Position numbers and translations under genes: made by a program. From assembly GCA_938003875.1 (NCBI GenBank), contig CALKWO010000393.1, positions 1 through 15,889 of the forward strand: 15,889 bases of DNA, read 5' to 3'. How positions within the stretch are numbered: the first letter of the stretch is position 1; every line of letters begins with the position of its first letter. The DNA is from an uncultured bacterium (GTDB lineage: Bacteria > Planctomycetota > Uabimicrobiia > Uabimicrobiales > JABWCH01). This document shows positions 1 through 6,713 of this stretch, in pieces. The notes beneath the pieces were generated by a model. The model saw only the letters and a program-made list of their open reading frames with translations, did not search any database and was not told the DNA's origin.

Positions 1-27
1 ATCGTTATCGTTATCTTTATCGTCTAA
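1..27. repeat. short hexamer-like tract at left edge
   Basis: The window opens with imperfect 6-bp units of the form ATCGTT, ATCGTT, ATCTTT, ATCGTC. It is cut by the window edge, so its full length is unknown. The 6-bp period and CGT core resemble the larger hexamer tract at 4452-4565. Nothing coding is seen here. Confidence 0.45.
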
Positions 28-84
28 ATGGGGAACTTATTTAATTCCGATTCCTTAATTAATCTATCTAAAGATAGACACGAT

Positions 85-249
85 TTCACCACGAAGAACA
101 CGAAGAGAAGATTGTAAAGAATTGTCCACGAAAAAACACGAAAGGCACGAAAAGGAATGTTCGTGTTTTTCGTGTTTTTCGTGGACAAAAACTTGATCCG
201 TCTTTTTCTCTCTCTTAGGTATATCTGTGTACTCTGTGTCTCTATGGTA
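85..249. repeat. REP-like composite palindromic element, copy A
   Basis: The element starts with TTCACCACGAAGAACACGAA and ends with CTCTGTGTCTCTATGGTAA, so its outer ends look roughly inverted (TTCACCA against TGGTAA). Inside lies a near-perfect hairpin at 122-188: left arm from TTGTCCACGAAA, loop near AAGGAATG, right arm ending TTTTTCGTGGACAA. The block at about 115-220 recurs in inverted orientation at 15243-15350. Sequences of the CCACGAA-ACACGAA type are a familiar dispersed intergenic repeat in many environmental bacterial genomes. Small ORFs across it on both strands are by-products of the repeat. Confidence 0.85.
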
Positions 250-390
250 ATTTTGTTTTTTAAATTTATGCCCGTTTGTAGTATATCTGGCTTTCATATA
301 AGCGAAACATCAGTTATTACCATTTCCAATACTATTTCAAACCATATTTAGCCTACAGTTAAAAAAACCTTGTAATTAGAAAAAATTTGC

Positions 391-418
391 TTGAAAATTT
401 TTTTATGGGGACTATGAT
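391..418 (+). promoter_or_regulatory. candidate sigma70-type promoter for arcC operon
   Basis: TTGAAA at 391-396 and TATGAT at 413-418 are separated by 16 bp. They lie about 70 bp upstream of the chosen arcC start, and no competing gene lies between. The match is by eye only, in A/T-rich DNA where chance matches are common. Confidence 0.4.
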
Positions 419-433
419 ATTGCAAAATATCAT
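414..433. promoter_or_regulatory. inverted repeat overlapping the -10 box (possible operator)
   Basis: ATGATATT (414-421) and AATATCAT (426-433) form perfect 8-bp arms around GCAA. The left arm overlaps the candidate -10 box, and the rest covers the expected transcription start. It could bind a dimeric repressor or form a small hairpin at the 5' end of the transcript. No regulator gene is adjacent. Confidence 0.35.
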
Positions 434-485
434 GATGATAGTGCAAATGGACAAATATTTTAAAATTTATAAGGATTCTTTGTTT

Positions 486-1505
486 ATGACAAAAGTAGCA
501 GTAGTCGCTGTAGGCGGTAATTCTCTTATTAAAGACAACAAACGTCAAAGTGTTCCTGATCAATATAAGGCTGTTGAAGAAACCTGTGTTCATATCGCAG
601 ATATGGTTTCTGAAGGCTACAATGTAGTCATCACTCATGGCAATGGCCCGCAAGTCGGTTTTATCTTGTTACGCTCTGAAGTAACCAATAAGGTTTTAGG
701 AAAAAAAGCACCTGCATGTTGCAATGATCCTTCCTGTGAACTGAGAAAAATCAGTGAATCCAGCTCTGGTTTACACACTGTACCCTTAGATTCTTGTGGA
801 GCAGATACGCAAGGAGCCATTGGATACCAGATACAGCAAGCTCTAAGCAATGAATTTCTGAAACGTGGCATAAAAAAACAGGCAGCCACAGTCGTGACCC
901 AGGTTCTGGTGGATGCCAATGATCCTTCTTTCAAAAAGCCTAGCAAGCCCATTGGTGGCTTCTATACAAAAGAAGAAGCTGAAAAGAAAAGAGCAGAAGA
1001 AGGATGGGAGATGGTAGAGGACGCAGGACGCGGTTATCGCAGAGTCGTTGCATCTCCTATGCCTTTGGAAATCATCGAAGAAGAAGCTATCAAGACTTTG
1101 ATCAAAAATGATTTTCTCGTAGTTGCTGTAGGCGGCGGTGGCATTCCTGTTGTCAAATCTGCTGACGGCAAGCTTTCTGGCACAGCAGCAGTGATTGACA
1201 AAGATTTCGCTTCTTCTTTACTTGCATCGAATATCAAAGCTGATGTTTTCATTATTTCCACAGCAGTGGAAAAAGTAGCTCTGAATTTTGGTACTCCAGA
1301 GCAAAAAAATCTGGACACCATTACCCTTGCAGAAGCCAAAAAGTATATGCAGGAAGGCCACTTCAAGGCTGGCAGCATGTTACCTAAAATCAAAGCAGCC
1401 ATTACCTTTTTAGAAAAAGGCGGGCAAAAAGCTATCATCACTCAGCCAGAAAGTATTATCAAGGCATTGAAAGGACAGACAGGCACCCATATTATTCATG
1501 GTTAA
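486..1505 (+). CDS. arcC: carbamate kinase
   Basis: A 339-residue amino-acid-kinase-family enzyme that interconverts carbamoyl phosphate plus ADP with ATP plus carbamate, usually the last step of arginine or other ureido-compound breakdown in the cytosol. Seen: the N-terminal phosphate loop AVGGNSL (residues 8-14), HGNGPQVG (51-58), QGAIGYQIQQAL (109-120), KPIGGFYTKEEA, EDAGRGYRRVVASP, VAVGGGGIPV and AVIDKDFASSLLA. The frame is open 99 bp further upstream, but ATG 486 is preferred: it begins the family's normal N-terminus, is preceded by AAGGA at 471-475, and the extra 33 residues overlap the candidate promoter. The oddity is an insertion of about 24 residues, around 71-97, holding C78, C79 and C84, just before the PLDSCGADTQG motif; the well-studied Enterococcus enzyme lacks it. 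First gene of an operon with threonine synthase 9 bp downstream. No arcA or arcB gene is visible. Confidence 0.95.
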   Translation: MTKVAVVAVGGNSLIKDNKRQSVPDQYKAVEETCVHIADMVSEGYNVVITHGNGPQVGFILLRSEVTNKVLGKKAPACCNDPSCELRKISESSSGLHTVPLDSCGADTQGAIGYQIQQALSNEFLKRGIKKQAATVVTQVLVDANDPSFKKPSKPIGGFYTKEEAEKKRAEEGWEMVEDAGRGYRRVVASPMPLEIIEEEAIKTLIKNDFLVVAVGGGGIPVVKSADGKLSGTAAVIDKDFASSLLASNIKADVFIISTAVEKVALNFGTPEQKNLDTITLAEAKKYMQEGHFKAGSMLPKIKAAITFLEKGGQKAIITQPESIIKALKGQTGTHIIHG

Positions 1506-1514
1506 GGATTCTAT

Positions 1515-2747
1515 ATGAGCTTTTTTTGCGGAGCACGTTGCTATCAGTGTGGTAAGGAATGGGAACGAGAAAAGTTTACCTATCTTTGCCCTTCCTGTAT
1601 GGGAAATCTGGAAATCGTTTATGACTATTCCAAGATAAAAAAAATAGCCATTCGCGAATATTTCCAAAAAAATAAAGACTACTCTATGTGGAGATATTTT
1701 CCTTTTTTACCTATAGAGGAAAAATCTCCTATCCCTTTGCATATAGGATGGACACCACTGTATCCTATAGCTCAGGAAAAAAGGATTCGCCTCTATATAA
1801 AAGACGAAGGGCGCAATCCTAGTGCATCTCTCAAAGATAGAGCAAGTGCTATTGCCCTGACCTATGCTATCGAAAAAAAGGAAAAGCTAGTTACAGGCGC
1901 ATCTACAGGCAATGCAGGGTCTTCTATGGCTTGCTTATGTGCTAGTGTCGGTATGCCCGCTTACATTTTTGTTCCCTGTCACGCTCCGCAAGCTAAAATT
2001 GCTCAGCTCATGATTTTTGGGGCAAAAGTTCTTATGGTAAAAGGAAATTACGACAAAGCCTTTGATCTTTGCCTGAAAATTTCTCAGGATTTAGGATGGT
2101 ATAACAGAAATACAGGCTATAATCCTTATACCAGAGAAGGAAAAAAAACCTGCGCTATGGAGATTTGCGAACAACTTCAGTGGAATATGCCTGATTGGGT
2201 TGTTGTTTCGGTTGGAGATGGTAATATACTCAGTGGTCTTGCTAAGGGCTTTTCTGACCTGCAAAAAACAGGTTTGATTGACCGAGTGCCTAAGCTAGTC
2301 GCCGTTCAATCCACTCTGAGCAATTCTATTGCTCAGAGCATAAATCGCTGCCAGCAAGGTAAGCCATTAACAATAGAAAGCATTAATGCAACAACTATAG
2401 CCGATAGCATTTCCGTGGATTTTCCCCGCGATGGAATCGCTGCTGTAAAGGCCATTTTGGAATCCAATGGCATTGCTTTGGAAGTTACTGATGAAGAAAT
2501 ACTTGCGACCATACCTATAACAGCAAGACAGTATGGCGTTTTTGGTGAACCTGCTGGTGCCGCTAGTCTGGCTGGGCTACAGAAAATGCTGGATCAAAAC
2601 ATAATCAAAGAAAATGAAAGAGTGGTTTGTGTTGTCACAGGAAATGGCTTAAAAGACGTTTCCTCAGCAATAAAAGCAGCAGGAACGCCACCACTAATCG
2701 AAGCAGACATAACGGCAGTGAAAGAGTTTCTAAATTGTGTTGATTGA
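1515..2747 (+). CDS. thrC: threonine synthase with N-terminal zinc ribbon
   Basis: A 410-residue fold-type II PLP enzyme that converts O-phospho-L-homoserine to L-threonine and phosphate. Seen: an N-terminal C-x2-C...C-x2-C zinc-ribbon signature (C9, C12, C25, C28), the PLP-lysine segment NPSASLKDRA with K107 as the likely Schiff-base lysine, the loop TGASTGNAGSS (about 127-137), a glycine-rich GDGNILSG cofactor-phosphate loop, and the C-terminal VVTGNGLKD segment typical of threonine synthases. The zinc ribbon and VTGNGLKD favour threonine synthase over related ammonia-lyases such as diaminopropionate ammonia-lyase, although that enzyme also keeps company with carbamate kinase in some catabolic clusters. 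ATG 1515 has AAGGA at 1504-1508. The gene sits between arcC (9-bp gap) and the aminopeptidase (23-bp gap), so it is probably co-transcribed with both. Confidence 0.92.
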   Translation: MSFFCGARCYQCGKEWEREKFTYLCPSCMGNLEIVYDYSKIKKIAIREYFQKNKDYSMWRYFPFLPIEEKSPIPLHIGWTPLYPIAQEKRIRLYIKDEGRNPSASLKDRASAIALTYAIEKKEKLVTGASTGNAGSSMACLCASVGMPAYIFVPCHAPQAKIAQLMIFGAKVLMVKGNYDKAFDLCLKISQDLGWYNRNTGYNPYTREGKKTCAMEICEQLQWNMPDWVVVSVGDGNILSGLAKGFSDLQKTGLIDRVPKLVAVQSTLSNSIAQSINRCQQGKPLTIESINATTIADSISVDFPRDGIAAVKAILESNGIALEVTDEEILATIPITARQYGVFGEPAGAASLAGLQKMLDQNIIKENERVVCVVTGNGLKDVSSAIKAAGTPPLIEADITAVKEFLNCVD

Positions 2748-2757
2748 TAATTAATAT

Positions 2758-2762
2758 AGGAG
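2758..2762 (+). promoter_or_regulatory. ribosome binding site that sets a TTG start for pepA
   Basis: AGGAG lies 8 bp before TTG 2771. The earlier in-frame TTG at 2744, inside the end of thrC, has no such site. This decides for the downstream start. Confidence 0.65.
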
Positions 2763-2770
2763 TATTTATT

Positions 2771-4423
2771 TTGGAAGACAATAGACTAGATATCCAGTTT
2801 AGCATTTTTAATCTGAAAGATAGAAGACCTAGCAGCGTTTTGCTGGTTGACTATTTTGAAAACGCTTCTCCTTATTTTGGAGAACGTTTCCCTAAAGACG
2901 ATCCTTTTTATGAATTGATAGAGCCTGCCTTTGCAACAGGAGATTTTACAGGAAAATGGAAACAAGGCACTATCCTGTATACCTATGGAAAACTGCCAGA
3001 AGCAAGAATCATGCTTTTAGGTCTAGGCAATAAAGATGAAATTACTCCTTTTAAGGTCAAAATTGCTTTTGGTTATGCTCTCAAGCATCTGGCATCACAT
3101 AATGTCAAAGAGGTCACTGCCTTTATTGATAAAAAATGCTGCGCTGGAGAATTTTGCTCTATTAGCGAATTTTTAGCAGAAGCGGCTTACATGAGCCAGT
3201 ACCGTCATCCTTCTTACAAAAAAGTTCGCGCAGAAAGCTTTCCTCCTGTAGAGCAGATCAACTTGATCCTGCCAGAAGGAATTGATCACGAAAGTATTAG
3301 CGAATTATCCAAAGGCGTGCAAGAAGGAAAAATGACAGGTTCAGTAGTAAATGAAGTAAGAACATTGGTCGATATGCCATCCAATTTTATGAATCCAACT
3401 GGATTGGCAAACCACGCAAGAAAAATAGCCAGAGAAAATGCCAGCATTACCTGCCAGGTCTTCGAGAAAGACGAATTGATCACTATGGGTATGGGTGGCT
3501 TAGTCAATGTTGGGAAAGGCTCTCATGAACCTCCTTGCATGATACAATGCGTTTATACTCCAGAAGAGAACAAAGTCAATCGCACTATCGCTATTGTTGG
3601 CAAAGGCGTTACCTTTGATTCTGGTGGAATCTGTATCAAGCCTGATCAAGGCATGGAAAGAATGAAAGACGATATGGCAGGAGCAGCCATTACACTTGGT
3701 ATTATCAAGTTAGCCGCCATGCTCAAGCTCCCCATTAAGTTGGTTGGACTAATGCCTTGCTGCGAAAATATGCCAGGCGGCGATGCTATCAAACCAGGTG
3801 ACATCATCACTGCTTATGATGGGACATCTGTTGAAGTGATCAATACTGATGCAGAAGGCCGTTTGATCCTTATGGATGCTCTGGGCTATGCTGTAAAACA
3901 AAAAGCAGATGCTATCATTGATCTTGCCACATTGACAGGTGCCTGCACCGTTGCCTTAGGACGATTCGTCATTGGCGGTATGACAAACCATCAGCCTATT
4001 ATGAACCTCCTGAGAGAGAGTGGCGATAGCATTTATGAAAGAGTATGGCAATTCCCCTTAATGGAAGAATACAAGCTACAATTAAAAAGTATTTTTGCAG
4101 ATCTGAAGAACCATGGAGGCAGGGAAGGTGGAGCGATTGTCGCTGGCGCGTTCCTGAGCCATTTTGTTGGCAAAGTCCCCTGGATTCATCTGGACATTGC
4201 TGGCGTAACATGGTTTGATACAGAAACTTCTTTATATCCTGATGGAGCAAGTGGAATCGGTGTACGCCTGGTTGTAGACTTCCTCAGAAAACTTTGCAGC
4301 AAAGACTATCCTGATATCTGGTCACAACAAGCTACCTCCATTGATGGCCCAACCTACAAAGAAAATGAAGTTTCTATGGGACATCCAAGCTCTCCTTTCA
4401 GACGCAATGTCATTCTTGGCTAG
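2771..4423 (+). CDS. pepA: leucyl aminopeptidase (M17 family)
   Basis: A two-metal cytosolic exopeptidase that removes N-terminal residues from peptides; 550 residues from the preferred TTG start. The C-terminal catalytic domain is intact. K278 and D283 lie in GKGVTFDSGG, K290 in ICIKP, D301 in MKDDMAG, and D360, E362 and R364 in the signature NTDAEGRL. These match, with a constant offset of 8, the metal ligands and catalytic residues of E. coli PepA (K270, D275, K282, D293, D352, E354, R356). The N-terminal about 180 residues match the poorly conserved M17 N domain. A tail of about 40 residues follows the usual end (GVRLVVDFLRK) and looks lineage-specific. It is the last gene of the arcC-thrC-pepA run; a long hairpin follows 30 bp downstream. 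Peptide recycling feeding amino-acid metabolism would explain the grouping, but that is inference. Confidence 0.93.
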   Translation: MEDNRLDIQFSIFNLKDRRPSSVLLVDYFENASPYFGERFPKDDPFYELIEPAFATGDFTGKWKQGTILYTYGKLPEARIMLLGLGNKDEITPFKVKIAFGYALKHLASHNVKEVTAFIDKKCCAGEFCSISEFLAEAAYMSQYRHPSYKKVRAESFPPVEQINLILPEGIDHESISELSKGVQEGKMTGSVVNEVRTLVDMPSNFMNPTGLANHARKIARENASITCQVFEKDELITMGMGGLVNVGKGSHEPPCMIQCVYTPEENKVNRTIAIVGKGVTFDSGGICIKPDQGMERMKDDMAGAAITLGIIKLAAMLKLPIKLVGLMPCCENMPGGDAIKPGDIITAYDGTSVEVINTDAEGRLILMDALGYAVKQKADAIIDLATLTGACTVALGRFVIGGMTNHQPIMNLLRESGDSIYERVWQFPLMEEYKLQLKSIFADLKNHGGREGGAIVAGAFLSHFVGKVPWIHLDIAGVTWFDTETSLYPDGASGIGVRLVVDFLRKLCSKDYPDIWSQQATSIDGPTYKENEVSMGHPSSPFRRNVILG

Positions 4424-4449
4424 TCACTAATCCATTAGCAGCTTAACAT

Positions 4450-4572
4450 GTATGACGTAAGCGTGAGCGTGAACGTAAACGTAGACGAATTGTAAGCTTA
4501 GATTTTCGTCTACGTTCACGTCTACTTCTACTTCTACGTCTACGGCCACGCTCACGCTCACGCATCATACGC
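4450..4572. repeat. long imperfect hairpin built of CGTNNN hexamers
   Basis: The left half (4452-4489) and right half (4505-4570) are largely complementary. Seen: CGTAGACGAA (4480-4489) against TTCGTCTACG (4505-4514), and GCGTGAGCGTGA (4461-4472) against the CACGCTCACGC run near 4548-4563. Both halves are chains of 6-bp units with a CGT or ACG core (CGTGAG, CGTGAA, CGTAAA, CGTAGA). The halves differ in length, so pairing can slip. It fills the gap between pepA and the CheW genes and may act as a terminator or mRNA 3' stabiliser, but has no clean U-run. The remaining 4573-4647 is A/T-rich; I see no convincing promoter there. Confidence 0.8.
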
Positions 4573-4647
4573 CTTGCTTATCCTAATTTCCAAAATTCAT
4601 AAAAAAAATAAGCGAACCATGAATAATTTATTACAGAAAGCAAATCC

Positions 4648-5118
4648 ATGAATACATACATTGCATTTCGCATTGACAATGATGATTATGGACTGGATTT
4701 AAGGTACGTAAAAGAAGTTCTTCTGGCCGTTGCCATTAGAAAGATTCCGCATTCCCTTCCTTTTGTGAAAGGCGTGATGAATGTTCGGGGGCATATCACT
4801 CCTGTAATAGACTTAAAACGTCTTTTTTCCAATTCTTCAAGCGCATACAGTATCCATTCTCATATTGTTATCGCGCAACATCAAGAGAACCTTCTTGCTT
4901 TTATTGTAGATGAAGTCTATGACGTACTTACGATCTCTTCTGAACAACTCCAAAAGCCACAGCAGACCATACCTATATCCAGTTTTTTAGACTTTGTAGG
5001 CGAAAGGGAAGGAAGGCTTCTATTGCTTTTGAATCTGCCGAAAATTATGGAAACAGCCCGTCTATGCTCTGTGGACAGAGCTTTAGAATGGCAGACACAG
5101 GAGAAAATATATGGATGA
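4648..5118 (+). CDS. CheW-domain protein 1
   Basis: A 156-residue protein that is essentially one CheW-like SH3 domain, the fold that docks chemoreceptors to CheA kinases. Seen: the N-terminal strand YIAFRIDNDDYGLDLRYVKEV, a proline-containing loop KIPHSLPFVKGV, the hallmark MNVRGHITPVIDLKRLF (about 45-61), and a second half with VDEVYDVLTISSEQL. A leucine-rich RLLLLLNLPKIM strand ends the domain, as in CheW. The ribosome site is weak (AGAAAG). The last 8 bp overlap the start of the next gene. No CheA, receptor or methyltransferase gene is in view, so the partner kinase must be elsewhere or the protein works outside classical chemotaxis. A generic adaptor role is secure; the pathway is not. 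Confidence 0.88.
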   Translation: MNTYIAFRIDNDDYGLDLRYVKEVLLAVAIRKIPHSLPFVKGVMNVRGHITPVIDLKRLFSNSSSAYSIHSHIVIAQHQENLLAFIVDEVYDVLTISSEQLQKPQQTIPISSFLDFVGEREGRLLLLLNLPKIMETARLCSVDRALEWQTQEKIYG

Positions 5119-5641
5119 AAATAGGGAAATGGAAGAAAAAATCCTTTTAGAGAGAGCCAAGGTTTTGAGTAACAATGATAAACAAGATCAATCTCAAGGA
5201 AATCAAAAACAGCTTGTTGCTTTTTTGATTTCTGGCAAAGGATATGCAATAGAAGTTTCCTGGGTCAAAGAGATGCTGCCTCTCCCCAAGATTACACCCA
5301 TACCTGGAGTTCCTTCTTTTATTTTGGGGGCGGTGAATGTGAGAGGAAACATCGTAACCCTGACAGACCTGGAAGAATTTTTGGAAATAGGGAAGCTAAA
5401 AGAGAAAAAAGAAGAGCAAAAAATTTTGGTTTTGGAATCCTCTAAAATACAGACAGGAATTATCGTAGACGATGTTATAGACTGCCTGTCCATTCCAGAA
5501 AAGCAAATCGAAGCACCTCTCGTTACATTGGAAGAAAAAAAGCTAGAATATATTTTAGGACAGATTCGCCTGAAAGGAAAAATTTTTGCCTTTCTGGATG
5601 GCAAAGCTCTTTTAGAAAATTCGCGGTTGCTGATAGGGTAA
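5111..5641 (+). CDS. CheW-domain protein 2
   Basis: A 176-residue CheW-like adaptor. An N-terminal charged stretch of about 30 residues precedes the domain: LVAFLISGKGYAIEVSWVKE (about 35-54), ITPIPGVPSFILGAVNVRGN (carrying the NVRG hallmark), a lysine/glutamate linker KLKEKKEEQK, then GIIVDDVIDCLSIPEKQIE and LEYILGQIRLKGKIFAFLDGKALL. ATG 5111 has AGGAG at 5098-5102 and lies inside the end of the previous gene, so the two are probably translationally coupled. The two CheW proteins differ clearly and are not a recent duplication. The ART-like gene follows after 23 bp with a strong ribosome site, which makes a three-gene operon. Specific partners are unknown. Confidence 0.9.
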   Translation: MDENREMEEKILLERAKVLSNNDKQDQSQGNQKQLVAFLISGKGYAIEVSWVKEMLPLPKITPIPGVPSFILGAVNVRGNIVTLTDLEEFLEIGKLKEKKEEQKILVLESSKIQTGIIVDDVIDCLSIPEKQIEAPLVTLEEKKLEYILGQIRLKGKIFAFLDGKALLENSRLLIG

Positions 5642-5664
5642 GAATAGTAAATAAGGAGGCTGGG

Positions 5665-6609
5665 ATGATCCTCTTTCATGGAACATTGGAAGAAAACATA
5701 AAGAGCATAAAAAAAAATGGCCTTTTAGCCAATACAAAAGACCAGTGGTTATTAGAAGTTGTAGAAAAGCCAGTCTGTTGCACTTCTAAAAATCCTGTTT
5801 CTGGCGAAGGCGGGAATCCATCGTATTTTGCCTATGGCAGTATCAAAAGCAAAAACCAGGATGGATACCTTGTGGTGCTAGACGTGCCCAAAGATGTTCT
5901 CTCCTCTAAAATTATTGCTATTTTCGACAATAAAACTTTGGATGATTATGTCCGTTTTCATTTTTTTATACGCCATGAATTTCGTCTTATAGGCAGAAAT
6001 TTGCTTCTAGCAATGTCTAAACACAGAGAGAAAGACTATTATTGGAGGCAGCTTGATAAAAAAATTAGCAAAAGACCCGCAAAGCCTGAAGATATAATGC
6101 TGTTACAGCCTCAAGAGCAGCATGAATACTATAAAAAACTTAAAGATGAGCGGTATATGTATGATTTTCTAGGATGGAAAATGAGCGATGAAATGTATGA
6201 TTTTTTTCAGCTTCTAGGGAAGTGGCAAACTTTATATGAATTTTTGGATTTATACTATGCAAAGATAGATACCGAAAAATGGGAAAACTTTGAAAAGACT
6301 GCACCCCATAACAATGCAGAATATTGGAAAAGCTTTTACCGATGCTTTCTTCCTGAAGTCTCTGATCCTAAACTGCAAAGCCTTTCCCGATGGTTTTCTC
6401 CTGAATGGCTTTCTTCCAGAAAGCTACAGGATTTCAACGAAAACTGCCAGATACTTTCAACCTCTCTTGGGCCAGAATATATCAAAGGTTTCATCAAGAT
6501 AACAACTCCGTCTGGCTTTGCCCAGCCTTTCCGCGCTCATCGCTCAAAAAGCAGCTTTTCTCAAGCTATATGGAAAGAAGTCCACAGTCTTCTGGATGAA
6601 AAAAGATAG
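5665..6609 (+). CDS. protein with ADP-ribosyltransferase-like N-terminus, unknown function
   Basis: A 314-residue soluble protein with no signal peptide or membrane segment. It opens with LFHGTLEENIKSIKKNGL: a strand ending in His-Gly-Thr (H5, G6, T7), then a helix ending in N-G-L. This layout is shared by PARP, KptA and DarT-like members of the ART superfamily. A following VCCTSKNP (about 37-44) suits the second conserved strand (Tyr/Ser/Thr position), and E105 in FIRHEFRLIG could be the third-motif acidic residue. The last about 190 residues are rich in aromatic and charged residues and are not recognised. The ribosome site AAGGAGG is strong. The gene follows the two CheW genes after 23 bp, so co-expression is likely. 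A toxin, effector or protein-modifying role is possible; the ART assignment rests on short motifs only. Confidence 0.55.
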   Translation: MILFHGTLEENIKSIKKNGLLANTKDQWLLEVVEKPVCCTSKNPVSGEGGNPSYFAYGSIKSKNQDGYLVVLDVPKDVLSSKIIAIFDNKTLDDYVRFHFFIRHEFRLIGRNLLLAMSKHREKDYYWRQLDKKISKRPAKPEDIMLLQPQEQHEYYKKLKDERYMYDFLGWKMSDEMYDFFQLLGKWQTLYEFLDLYYAKIDTEKWENFEKTAPHNNAEYWKSFYRCFLPEVSDPKLQSLSRWFSPEWLSSRKLQDFNENCQILSTSLGPEYIKGFIKITTPSGFAQPFRAHRSKSSFSQAIWKEVHSLLDEKR

Positions 6610-6621
6610 GGGAATAGTTTG

Positions 6622-6709
6622 TAGTCGCAGGGTTGCGCCAAAAAAGTCATCTCTGCTCAAAAGCCAAATGCCAGCGCAATCCCTCCGTCTTTGCTCAAAC
6701 CTGCGACTA
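6622..6709. repeat. inverted-repeat structure between convergent genes
   Basis: TAGTCGCAGG (6622-6631) and CCTGCGACTA (6700-6709) are perfect 10-bp arms around about 68 bp. An inner pair, GGTTGCGC (6631-6638) against GCGCAATCC (6674-6682), can extend it. Two related pieces, CTCTGCTCAAA and CTTTGCTCAAA, lie in direct orientation near 6651 and 6688. The whole fills the 104-bp gap between the converging ART-like and protease genes. It may terminate transcription from either side or be a small REP-type element. Confidence 0.6.
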
Positions 6710-6713
6710 AAAA

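Noticed and set aside
64..351. Small ORFs on both strands across the left-end repeat
   Set aside because: They are read-through of the CACGAA palindromic repeat, have no ribosome site, and encode repeat-derived peptides.
387..485. 33-residue N-terminal extension of carbamate kinase
   Set aside because: It overlaps the candidate promoter, resembles no part of the family, and a normal start at 486 has a ribosome site.
2744..2770. Upstream TTG start for the aminopeptidase
   Set aside because: No ribosome site there, while AGGAG stands 8 bp before TTG 2771.
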